Assembly: GCA_946615295.1 (NCBI GenBank)
Contig: CAMOHL010000025.1
Span: 1 to 8,595 of the forward strand
Length of the DNA stretch: 8,595 bases
Source of the DNA: an uncultured Clostridia bacterium
Lineage (GTDB): Bacteria > Bacillota > Clostridia > Christensenellales > UBA1242
Direction of reading: 5' to 3'
The notes beneath the pieces were generated by a model. That model had not been told where the DNA came from, made no database searches, and saw nothing but the letters and a program-made list of their open reading frames with translations. Shown piece after piece: positions 1-4,965 of the stretch; positions within the stretch are counted from its first letter, which is position 1; each line of letters opens with the position of its first letter. Position numbers and translations under genes: made by a program.

Positions 1-87
1 TATGCAAAACTTGCATTCCTATTCAAAGCTCCAATGCAAAGACTTGCTATTGGTCTTAAAGCAGTGGCAGACAAAAAAGGTGAATAA
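1..87 (+). CDS. rplJ: 50S ribosomal protein L10 (C-terminal end, partial)
   Basis: Only the last 28 codons are present; the gene begins outside the window. The readable tail, with the run APMQRLAIGLKAVADKKGE followed by TAA, has the typical L10 ending (a short Ala/Lys-rich helix after a 'P..rl...l.ava' pattern). L10 anchors the L7/L12 dimers on the ribosomal stalk. The identification rests on both this tail and the rplL gene 67 bases downstream, which is the universal rplJ-rplL order. The two are surely co-transcribed: I see no terminator and no convincing promoter between them. Confidence 0.88.
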   Translation, partial: YAKLAFLFKAPMQRLAIGLKAVADKKGE

Positions 88-154
88 TTGGATTCACTAG
101 CCAACAAGGCAAAAAAAACAAAAAATAATTTTATAATAAAAGGAGAAAATTAAA

Positions 155-526
155 ATGGCAGATTTAAAAAAATTTGTAGAAGAAGTTAAAGAACTTTCAG
201 TAGTAGAACTTAATGATTTAGTAAAAATGATCGAAGAAGAATTTGGAGTAAGTGCAGCAGCAGTTTCAGCAGCTCCTGCAGCAGCAGCTGGTCCAGTTGC
301 AGCTGAAGAACCAAGCACAGTTACAATTCATCTTACAGCAGTTGATGCTGCTCAAAAAATCCCAACAATAAAGGTTGTTAGAGAAGTTACAGGTCTTGCA
401 CTTGGAGAAGCAAAAGCTCTTTGCGACAATGCTCCATCAGTTATCAAAGAAAATGTTGATATGGAAGAAGCAAAAGCAATTGCTGAAAAGTTCAAAGCTG
501 TTAATGCAACAATTGAACTCAAATAA
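155..526 (+). CDS. rplL: 50S ribosomal protein L7/L12
   Basis: This 123-residue protein is the stalk protein that recruits and stimulates the translational GTPases (EF-Tu, EF-G, IF2, RF3). Residues 1-33 form the N-terminal dimerisation domain, with the family pattern VVELNDLVKMIEEEFGV. Residues about 34-52 are the Ala/Pro-rich flexible hinge. Residues about 55-123 are the globular C-terminal domain, with IKVVREVTGL and the ending ATIELK. The length is normal for the family (about 120-125). The start is set by AAAGGAG about nine bases upstream of the ATG. Two positions on the factor-binding face look unusual from memory of the family: KIPTIK where KxxxIK with V-A/V is common, and GLALGEAK where GLGLKEAK is near-invariant. 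It follows rplJ and is the last gene of its operon, closing at a strong terminator. Confidence 0.97.
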   Translation: MADLKKFVEEVKELSVVELNDLVKMIEEEFGVSAAAVSAAPAAAAGPVAAEEPSTVTIHLTAVDAAQKIPTIKVVREVTGLALGEAKALCDNAPSVIKENVDMEEAKAIAEKFKAVNATIELK

Positions 527-545
527 TTGTCTTTTATATGATGCG

Positions 546-585
546 AAAAAAAGTGGATATACCAAAATGGTTAGCCACTTTTTTT
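546..585 (+). terminator. Intrinsic terminator of rplJ-rplL
   Basis: A perfect 11-bp inverted repeat: AAAAAAAGTGG at 546-556 pairs with CCACTTTTTTT at 575-585, with an 18-base loop. The 3' arm supplies the U-tract. It lies 20 bases after the rplL stop. The A-rich 5' arm means it could also stop transcription arriving from the right. Confidence 0.85.
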
Positions 586-686
586 ATGCTTTTTTTAACA
601 CTTTTCTAAAACTATATAAAAACTTGTGCTATTACATATTTTGCTATTAAAAATTCAATTTAGTTGAGATTATATTTTTTAAAATT

Positions 687-725
687 AAAAAAACTAAAAC
701 ATCTGTTTCTTGTTTTAGTTTTTTT
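687..725 (-). terminator. Bidirectional intrinsic terminator, mainly for the SipW-type gene
   Basis: A perfect 15-bp inverted repeat: AAAAAAACTAAAACA at 687-701 pairs with TGTTTTAGTTTTTTT at 711-725, with a nine-base loop. It sits five bases beyond the stop codon of the minus-strand gene ending at 731. It is flanked by A-runs on one side and T-runs on the other, so it should end transcription from both directions and back up the rplL terminator. Confidence 0.82.
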
Positions 726-730
726 CTCAA

Positions 731-1387
731 TTATAAATTATCATAATATGTAAAAATGTTTTGATAAATTGCTAGCAAATCACTACCTGTTGCAGAACCT
801 ATATTTGAAATACCTGTAACTTGAGTTTCTGTCAAATTTGCTGCTTGGATAACATCAATTTTTAGTGTAAGCTCAAAACTTTTGCCACCTTGAAAAACAT
901 TTGTTGCAGAATCGCTAAATTTGATTGTTCCTGCAGGAATTGTTGTTGCTGGGCTATTTCCTCCAACAACAAACTTTCCATATATTTTGCCATCTGATGA
1001 AACTTGTGCTGATGTGAAAGCTAGGTTGTTTTTGATTGCTGTTAAGGTTGCACTATCAAGAGTGCCGTTTTCAACATTTGCAACATCAAAACTTACTCTA
1101 TAATAAGCATCAACATTTCCGGTATAAGAAATTGCAGTGTCTGCAGTTCCGTTGTTGTAGGCAATTGTTTGACCTGGATAAATGTTGTTTACAGTTGCAG
1201 GCACACTAACTGTTCCCAGTGAAACTGTTCCAAACCTTAGTGAAACTTCACTTGCTGTTGTTCCAGCACTATCGGTGAACCATGCTCCTGTGAATGAAAG
1301 AGTTAACGATAAAGCAAGTAGTATGGCAAGTGCAAAACACAAAACAATGTTTGAAATTGATTTTGTAGAATTTTCTTTTTCTTGCAT
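731..1387 (-). CDS. Exported protein with SipW-dependent signal (TasA/camelysin-like)
   Basis: A 218-residue secreted protein of unproven function. A hydrophilic, charged N-terminus (1-12) is followed by a hydrophobic segment (about 13-33) and then GAWFTDSA at 34-41. That is the hallmark of SipW-processed precursors (TasA, camelysin and related proteins: small residue, aromatic, FTD/FSD). The mature part is Thr/Ser/Asn/Gly-rich, has no cysteine and carries regularly spaced beta-type stretches (FGTVSLGTVSVPATV, FELTLKIDVI), as expected of a beta-sandwich matrix protein. The start is set at 1387 because AGGGGG lies seven bases upstream; an in-frame ATG at 1435 would fall upstream of that site. 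It is a single gene with its own promoter and terminator. No signal peptidase gene lies nearby, so processing must come from elsewhere. A biofilm or envelope fibre role is an inference. Confidence 0.75.
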   Translation of the reverse strand: MQEKENSTKSISNIVLCFALAILLALSLTLSFTGAWFTDSAGTTASEVSLRFGTVSLGTVSVPATVNNIYPGQTIAYNNGTADTAISYTGNVDAYYRVSFDVANVENGTLDSATLTAIKNNLAFTSAQVSSDGKIYGKFVVGGNSPATTIPAGTIKFSDSATNVFQGGKSFELTLKIDVIQAANLTETQVTGISNIGSATGSDLLAIYQNIFTYYDNL

Positions 1388-1394
1388 ATTTCTT

Positions 1395-1400
1395 CCCCCT
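1395..1400 (-). promoter_or_regulatory. Ribosome binding site fixing the SipW-type gene start
   Basis: On the minus strand AGGGGG stands seven bases before the ATG at 1387. This supports 1387 over the longer in-frame start at 1435, which has no such site. Confidence 0.75.
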
Positions 1401-1423
1401 TCAAATTTATACTCTTCATTAGT

Positions 1424-1451
1424 ATTATATAGCAAAAAAATGATAAATCAA
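1424..1451 (-). promoter_or_regulatory. Sigma-A-type promoter of the SipW-type gene
   Basis: On the minus strand, TTGATT (1446-1451), a 16-base spacer, then perfect TATAAT (1424-1429). The predicted start near 1417 gives a leader of about 30 bases containing the ribosome binding site. Confidence 0.7.
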
Positions 1452-1713
1452 AATAAATTTAACTATTTTTTTATATATAATATATAAATTTAAATGATTT
1501 TTTATAAATTTTCACAATATCTTTTTAATCTTTATTTATGTGAATTCTTTTTTTAATTTATTTTTTTAAATAATTATAGTTTTTTTGATTGTCTATTTTC
1601 ACATATCAATTTTTTAAACTTTTCTGTTGTTTTGTGAAGTTTTTATTGTCAATCAATCTTTTGTTTTTTTGTTCTAGACAATTTTAGAATAGTTAATTTT
1701 ATCTTTTTTTAAA
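1452..1713. other. AT-rich gene-free gap
   Basis: About 260 bases between the SipW-type gene promoter and the tRNA-His terminator. The sequence is dominated by T-runs on the plus strand. I find no open reading frame with a ribosome binding site and no RNA fold I would name. The only structure seen is a dispersed 8-bp inverted repeat, ATTGTCTA at 1588-1595 and TAGACAAT at 1675-1682, 79 bases apart, which may be chance. Confidence 0.5.
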
Positions 1714-1739
1714 CAAAAAAACTCAGCTTTTGCTGAGTT
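1714..1739 (-). terminator. Intrinsic terminator of tRNA-His
   Basis: On the minus strand AACTCAGC, loop AAAA, GCTGAGTT, then a T-run (stem 1720-1739, U-tract 1714-1719). The 8-bp stem begins four bases after the CCA end of the tRNA, so it is a compact, convincing terminator. Confidence 0.88.
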
Positions 1740-1743
1740 ATAC

Positions 1744-1820
1744 TGGGGTGGGATAAGAGGCTCGAACTCTTGACCCTTAGTGCCACAAACTAATGCGCTA
1801 CCAACTGCGCCAATCCCACC
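1744..1820 (-). tRNA. trnH: tRNA-His (anticodon GTG)
   Basis: The 77 bases fold into a complete cloverleaf. The acceptor GTGGGAT pairs with ATCCCAC, the D stem is GCGC/GCGC with loop AGTTGGTA, the anticodon stem is TTAGT/ACTAA, and the loop TTGTGGC holds GTG at 1784-1786. The T arm is AAGAG-TTCGAGC-CTCTT. The extra G at position -1 (base 1820) opposite discriminator C73 is the identity mark of tRNA-His, so the amino acid call is firm. CCA is encoded (1744-1746). A consensus promoter lies just upstream and a terminator just downstream, so the gene is an independent unit, not part of a tRNA cluster within this window. Confidence 0.97.
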
Positions 1821-1829
1821 ACGAGAAAT

Positions 1830-1858
1830 ATTATAACATATATTTTTTAAAATTTCAA
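1830..1858 (-). promoter_or_regulatory. Strong promoter of tRNA-His
   Basis: On the minus strand, TTGAAA (1853-1858), a 17-base spacer, then TATAAT (1830-1835). The expected start is only about three bases ahead of the mature tRNA end, so the 5' leader to be removed by RNase P would be very short. Confidence 0.85.
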
Positions 1859-1929
1859 CAGTTTTTTGTATTTTGCTAAATATATTTTATATGTTTAATA
1901 TATCTCTGCGGAAATTTATCTAAATTTTA

Positions 1930-2799
1930 TTAAGCAATGCTAGCAATTGCAACCGCAAGAGCATTTGGACCAATATGACAGCTCACACTGAGCGACAAAT
2001 GGTCAACCCAAGTTATTTTTATGTTTGGCAAAGCTGTTTCAATCTCTTTTTTGAATTCTTCACCTAAATCTTTGTTGTAGGTATATGCAACAGAAACATT
2101 TACTTTGCCATTTTTTAGTTGTTCGGCAAACCTTGTTTCCAAGTCCTTTTTGACTGCATTTATCATAACTTCTTTTGCTTTTTTTATATTCAAAACCTTT
2201 GCATAGGAATCAAGTTTTCCACCTTGAATTTGCAACACTGGTTTAATTTTCAAAATTGTTCCAATCATTGCTGCAGTTTTTGTTATTCTGCCACCTTTTT
2301 TTAGGTATTTCAAATCTGGCACCATGATATAGATGCTGTTTTCAGTTTCAGTATTTTGTAGATACTCAACAATCTCTTTTGGAGTTTTGCCCTGTTCTTT
2401 GAGAGTCAAAGCATCAAACACACTTTGTTTTTGGCTGATAGAAATTCTTCTGTTGTCCACAACAAAAACTTTGCCAACATATTCTTCTTGCTCAGCAATA
2501 TGTTTTGCTGTTTCGCAACTTGAACTCAATGCACTGCTCATTGGTATATGAACAATGTAGTCATAGTCTTTTAAAATATCATTCCAAAAGCTTTGCACTG
2601 CATATATGCTTGGTTGACTTGTAAAAATTTCAATATTTCCGAGTAGTTTTTCAAAAAAATCATCAGCTGTTAAGTTTATGTTCTCAAAATACTCCTCCCC
2701 GTCAAGCAAAAAAGGCATAGGTAAAACAAATATATCCCTATCTTTGACATCATTTGGAAATATTCCAGAGTTGCTATCAGTTGTGATTGCTATTTTCAT
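1930..2799 (-). CDS. degV: DegV family fatty-acid-binding protein
   Basis: A 289-residue soluble protein of the DegV family; members bind a fatty acid, and in Bacillota the FakB proteins of this family present it to the kinase FakA. The conserved marks appear in order: TTDSNSG (6-12), LPMPFLLDGEEY (26-37), TSQPS (60-64), the ligand loop IPMSSALSSS (85-94), VVDNRR (113-118), DLKYLKKGGRI (162-172), LKIKPVLQIQGGKL, and the C-terminal HIGPNALAV (275-283). The length is normal for the family. The start at 2799 is preferred because GGGGAG lies ten bases upstream; an in-frame TTG at 2817 overlaps that site. No fakA partner is visible here, so whether this one works as FakB is unknown. I see no terminator after the stop, so some transcripts may run into tRNA-His. 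Confidence 0.92.
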   Translation of the reverse strand: MKIAITTDSNSGIFPNDVKDRDIFVLPMPFLLDGEEYFENINLTADDFFEKLLGNIEIFTSQPSIYAVQSFWNDILKDYDYIVHIPMSSALSSSCETAKHIAEQEEYVGKVFVVDNRRISISQKQSVFDALTLKEQGKTPKEIVEYLQNTETENSIYIMVPDLKYLKKGGRITKTAAMIGTILKIKPVLQIQGGKLDSYAKVLNIKKAKEVMINAVKKDLETRFAEQLKNGKVNVSVAYTYNKDLGEEFKKEIETALPNIKITWVDHLSLSVSCHIGPNALAVAIASIA

Positions 2800-2809
2800 T
2801 TTTAAAAAA

Positions 2810-2815
2810 CTCCCC
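2810..2815 (-). promoter_or_regulatory. Ribosome binding site fixing the DegV start
   Basis: GGGGAG on the minus strand lies ten bases before the ATG at 2799. It overlaps an alternative TTG codon at 2817, which argues against that longer start. Confidence 0.65.
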
Positions 2816-2840
2816 AATCTTTTCTTTTGCTAATTTCTAG

Positions 2841-2857
2841 TTGTCATAATTCGACAA
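2841..2857. repeat. Imperfect inverted repeat in the degV leader
   Basis: TTGTC (2841-2845) and GACAA (2853-2857) flank seven bases, between the predicted transcription start (near 2867) and the ribosome binding site. It could be an operator or short hairpin; the arms are only 5 bp, so chance is possible. Confidence 0.3.
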
Positions 2858-2873
2858 AATCAAAATCATTGAT

Positions 2874-2903
2874 ATTGTATAAAAAATCAATATGCTTTGT
2901 CAA
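2874..2903 (-). promoter_or_regulatory. Promoter of degV
   Basis: On the minus strand, perfect TTGACA (2898-2903), an 18-base spacer and TACAAT (2874-2879). The leader would be about 68 bases. The -35 region lies only 30 bases after the methyltransferase stop, and no terminator is visible between the two genes, so degV may also receive read-through. Confidence 0.65.
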
Positions 2904-2932
2904 TCCTTATAATATATTTTATTTATAACATT

Positions 2933-3706
2933 TTAACATTTTTTTAAGACATCAACCAAATGCGAACCAGCACCTAGTAATTCAGGTCTTTCACATATTG
3001 AAAGTTGATATTTTTTGAATAGTTCAAACTCTTCTTCTGTAAGTTTGTTTAAACTATCTCTCATATAATCACTAGCCCCGTCTGGACTGAAAATGGTTTC
3101 TCTTGTAAGCCCAACTTGATTTTTGTAATAGTCTATATCTTCCAATCTTTCAAATGAATATAAGTCATCTTCTTTTGAAAGAATATGAAAATTCTTGTCA
3201 ACTCTTTTCTCAACAATTGCTTGCAATATGTTTTTGTTTTTGAAACCGTTTGTCAAAATTCCATACTCGTTCATATAGTATGCAACAAAAATATACCCAC
3301 CATTTTTTGTTACTCTTTTTGCTTCATTTAGAGCTTTGAGTTTGTCTTGCAAATTTGTTTGATGATACATAGGTCCTAATAGGAGTGTTATGTCAAAACT
3401 ATCATCTTTTAGCATATCAAGATTTCGTGCATCGCCCAAAAATGTTTTTATGTTTGCTCTTTGTTTTCGCAACTTTTCCAAATTTGAAGAAACAAACTCA
3501 ACTGCAGTTGTGTCATAACCACTTTTGCTCAATTCCACTGAATATGCTCCCGTTCCAGCGCCAATATCAACAATTTTTGGATTATCAAACATCTTTAAAT
3601 ATTTTTGTATAAAAAAGTTTGTAACAAAAAATTCAACTTCTCCATGCCTTCGAGAAAGTCTTTTTGATTCATCAAATTTTTCATAATATCTTTCTAACTT
3701 GTTCAT
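2933..3706 (-). CDS. Class I SAM-dependent methyltransferase
   Basis: A 257-residue cytoplasmic enzyme with the Rossmann-type AdoMet fold. Motif I is VDIGAGTGAYSVEL (46-59) with the GxGxG loop at 49-53, the acidic end of strand 2 is E70 (TAVEF), GDAR (91-94) is the adenine-contact motif, and FDITLLLGPMYH (104-115) is motif IV. NGGYIFVAYY follows as the post-motif strand. The substrate cannot be told from sequence: it resembles the small-molecule type (ubiE/Methyltransf_11-like) more than RNA or DNA methylases. The start at ATG 3706 is chosen by homology length; an upstream in-frame TTG at 3730 lies inside the promoter. No Shine-Dalgarno sequence precedes the ATG, and the promoter geometry puts transcription start on the ATG itself. 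Confidence 0.82.
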   Translation of the reverse strand: MNKLERYYEKFDESKRLSRRHGEVEFFVTNFFIQKYLKMFDNPKIVDIGAGTGAYSVELSKSGYDTTAVEFVSSNLEKLRKQRANIKTFLGDARNLDMLKDDSFDITLLLGPMYHQTNLQDKLKALNEAKRVTKNGGYIFVAYYMNEYGILTNGFKNKNILQAIVEKRVDKNFHILSKEDDLYSFERLEDIDYYKNQVGLTRETIFSPDGASDYMRDSLNKLTEEEFELFKKYQLSICERPELLGAGSHLVDVLKKC

Positions 3707-3712
3707 ACACAA

Positions 3713-3740
3713 ATTATATAATAAATGCAAATTAAATCAA
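3713..3740 (-). promoter_or_regulatory. Promoter of the methyltransferase, implying a leaderless mRNA
   Basis: On the minus strand TTGATT (3735-3740), a 16-base spacer and perfect TATAAT (3713-3718), the same design as the SipW-type gene promoter. Only six bases (TTGTGT) separate the -10 box from the ATG at 3706, so the expected +1 is the A of the start codon. Confidence 0.65.
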
Positions 3741-3762
3741 AATGTTTGATTGATTTTGATTT
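3734..3762. repeat. Inverted repeat overlapping the methyltransferase -35 box
   Basis: Perfect 10-bp arms AAATCAAAAT (3734-3743) and ATTTTGATTT (3753-3762) flank nine bases. The left arm covers the -35 element, so it is placed as an operator would be. It is all A/T except one C/G pair per arm, so chance in AT-rich DNA cannot be excluded. Confidence 0.45.
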
Positions 3763-3801
3763 GATTTCCATACCCACTCTATTTATTTTTAACTTTTTAT
3801 T

Positions 3802-3826
3802 AAAAAAATGAGCCATAAGCTCATTT
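3802..3826 (-). terminator. Intrinsic terminator overlapping the permease stop codon
   Basis: On the minus strand AAATGAGC, loop TTATG, GCTCATTT, then more Ts (stem 3806-3826, U-tract 3802-3808). The first stem bases overlap the TAA stop at 3825-3827, so translation termination and transcription termination are tightly placed. Confidence 0.85.
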
Positions 3827-4811
3827 ATATTATTTTAGGCAAAAACAAATTGAATATCATACCCACAATTGCACCAAACAAAAATAGTGCTATTGTGATA
3901 AATATGTTTGTCTTTATGCTTTTGTTGCTCTTATACAAAACAAGTAATCCAATGCCTGCCCCTGTGCAAAGACCTCCAAGACATGATGCAAATGAAATAA
4001 TTCCTGAAGAATAAAGCTCCACCAAAGCAACACTGCCTGCACAATTTGGAATGAGACCTATGAGTGAACAAATTATTGGTTGATACCAAGCGTTTGTTCC
4101 CATAATTGCTTTTAGGGCATCTTCGCCCCCTGCAAGATTCAATATGATTGAAATCAATATATTTGCTATCAATATAAAGGCAAAAATTTCAAGAGTATGT
4201 TTTGCTCCCTGCCAAACAATATGCCAAAAAACTTTGCTTTTGTTTGACTTTGTTTCATTTTCCAATTCGTGAGAGTGATGAAGATGATCGTGAACACAAT
4301 CATCGCATGATTTTTCTTCTACATCACACTGCTCACAATTTTCTGTTTTTATCTCGTGCAAATGTGAGTGTTCGTGTTCAATATGTTTTGTGTGTGCAAT
4401 CCTGTCTTCTTTTAATTTTTGATTTCTAAATATCAAATCAAGAATATATCCAACAATCACTGCAAGCACGAATTTGAGACCAAGAAGTAACAAAAGTGCT
4501 TTTATGTTGTTTGGAGATGAAAGCATCAAAGCAAATGCCTCATCACTTGTTGCAACAAAAACTGCAAACAAAGTTCCAATTGTTATCATTTTTCTTGAAA
4601 ACAAATCTGCCATCACTGCAGAAAATCCACACTGAGGAATAACTCCAAGACCGGCTCCAATAACTGGCCCAAATTTTTTTGATTTTGTTATTGCTTTTTC
4701 AAATTTAACTCCACCACGATGCTCCATAAATTCAATAAGCATATATACTATAAGCAAAACTGGCAATGCCTTTAGTGAATCAATAACAGCATCCAAAATA
4801 GCTTCCCACAT
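3825..4811 (-). CDS. ArsP_2-like heavy-metal exporter with His/Cys-rich loop
   Basis: A 328-residue polytopic membrane protein. Two homologous halves each start with a hydrophobic segment and carry a proline-cysteine signature: GVIPQCGFSAVM (56-67) and GLIPNCAGSVAL (252-263), features I associate with the putative 10-TM heavy-metal exporter family (ArsP_2, often annotated as manganese or arsenic transporter). Membrane segments lie near 15-29, 48-66, 76-97, 103-128, 206-226, 244-264, 270-291 and 300-325. Between the halves, residues 140-181 form a hydrophilic loop with eleven His and four Cys (CEQC 159-162, CDDC 169-172), a likely metal-binding segment. The start is fixed by GGAGG four bases upstream. 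It stands alone between its own promoter and terminator, next to a divergent kinase gene. The substrate (Mn, Zn, As or other) cannot be decided from sequence. Confidence 0.8.
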   Translation of the reverse strand: MWEAILDAVIDSLKALPVLLIVYMLIEFMEHRGGVKFEKAITKSKKFGPVIGAGLGVIPQCGFSAVMADLFSRKMITIGTLFAVFVATSDEAFALMLSSPNNIKALLLLLGLKFVLAVIVGYILDLIFRNQKLKEDRIAHTKHIEHEHSHLHEIKTENCEQCDVEEKSCDDCVHDHLHHSHELENETKSNKSKVFWHIVWQGAKHTLEIFAFILIANILISIILNLAGGEDALKAIMGTNAWYQPIICSLIGLIPNCAGSVALVELYSSGIISFASCLGGLCTGAGIGLLVLYKSNKSIKTNIFITIALFLFGAIVGMIFNLFLPKII

Positions 4812-4830
4812 ATTTCCTCCAAAACTTGTA

Positions 4831-4844
4831 TAGTATAAATACTA
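4831..4844. promoter_or_regulatory. Palindrome over the permease -10 box (possible metalloregulator operator)
   Basis: TAGTAT (4831-4836), two bases AA, ATACTA (4839-4844): perfect 6-bp arms. The permease -10 box (4832-4837) lies inside it, so a bound repressor would block transcription. I do not recognise it as the box of a named regulator. Confidence 0.45.
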
Positions 4845-4860
4845 AATTATTTTTTGTCAA
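4832..4860 (-). promoter_or_regulatory. Near-consensus promoter of the metal permease
   Basis: On the minus strand, TTGACA (4855-4860), a 17-base spacer and TATACT (4832-4837). The leader is only about 15 bases. A promoter this strong normally needs a repressor for a metal exporter, and the -10 box lies in a palindrome. Confidence 0.82.
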
Positions 4861-4872
4861 GTGCAAAATAAT

Positions 4873-4901
4873 TTGTTAAAAATTTAAAAATGTGATAAAA
4901 T
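4873..4901 (+). promoter_or_regulatory. Promoter of the nucleoside kinase gene
   Basis: TTGTTA (4873-4878), a 17-base spacer and TAAAAT (4896-4901) preceded by TGA, which makes an extended -10 element. Its -35 lies 12 bases from that of the divergent permease promoter, so the two are back to back. The leader would be about 58 bases. Confidence 0.65.
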
Positions 4902-4954
4902 AACATTGGCAAAAAAATATTGCATTTTTTTTGTGCTCGCAAAAGAAAATTCGC

Positions 4955-4961
4955 AAAGGAG
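4955..4961 (+). promoter_or_regulatory. Ribosome binding site fixing the kinase start
   Basis: AAAGGAG four bases before the ATG at 4966. An upstream in-frame start at 4906 lacks any such site and coincides with the predicted transcription start, so 4966 is preferred. Confidence 0.75.
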
Positions 4962-4965
4962 AATT

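Noticed and set aside
132..137. TATAAT just before rplL as an internal promoter
   Set aside because: No -35 element at 16-18 bases, and transcription would start inside the ribosome binding site.
375..650. Plus-strand open frame overlapping the end of rplL
   Set aside because: Out of frame with rplL, Lys/Leu-rich and runs through the rplL terminator; no ribosome binding site.
1182..1487. Plus-strand open frame antisense to the SipW-type gene
   Set aside because: Shadow of the real minus-strand gene, with no ribosome binding site and a low-complexity tail in AT-rich DNA.
4908..4938. Hairpin GCAAAAAAA...TTTTTTTTGTGC in the kinase leader as an attenuator or riboswitch
   Set aside because: Has a mismatch, is nearly all A-T pairs and no alternative fold or known riboswitch core is seen.
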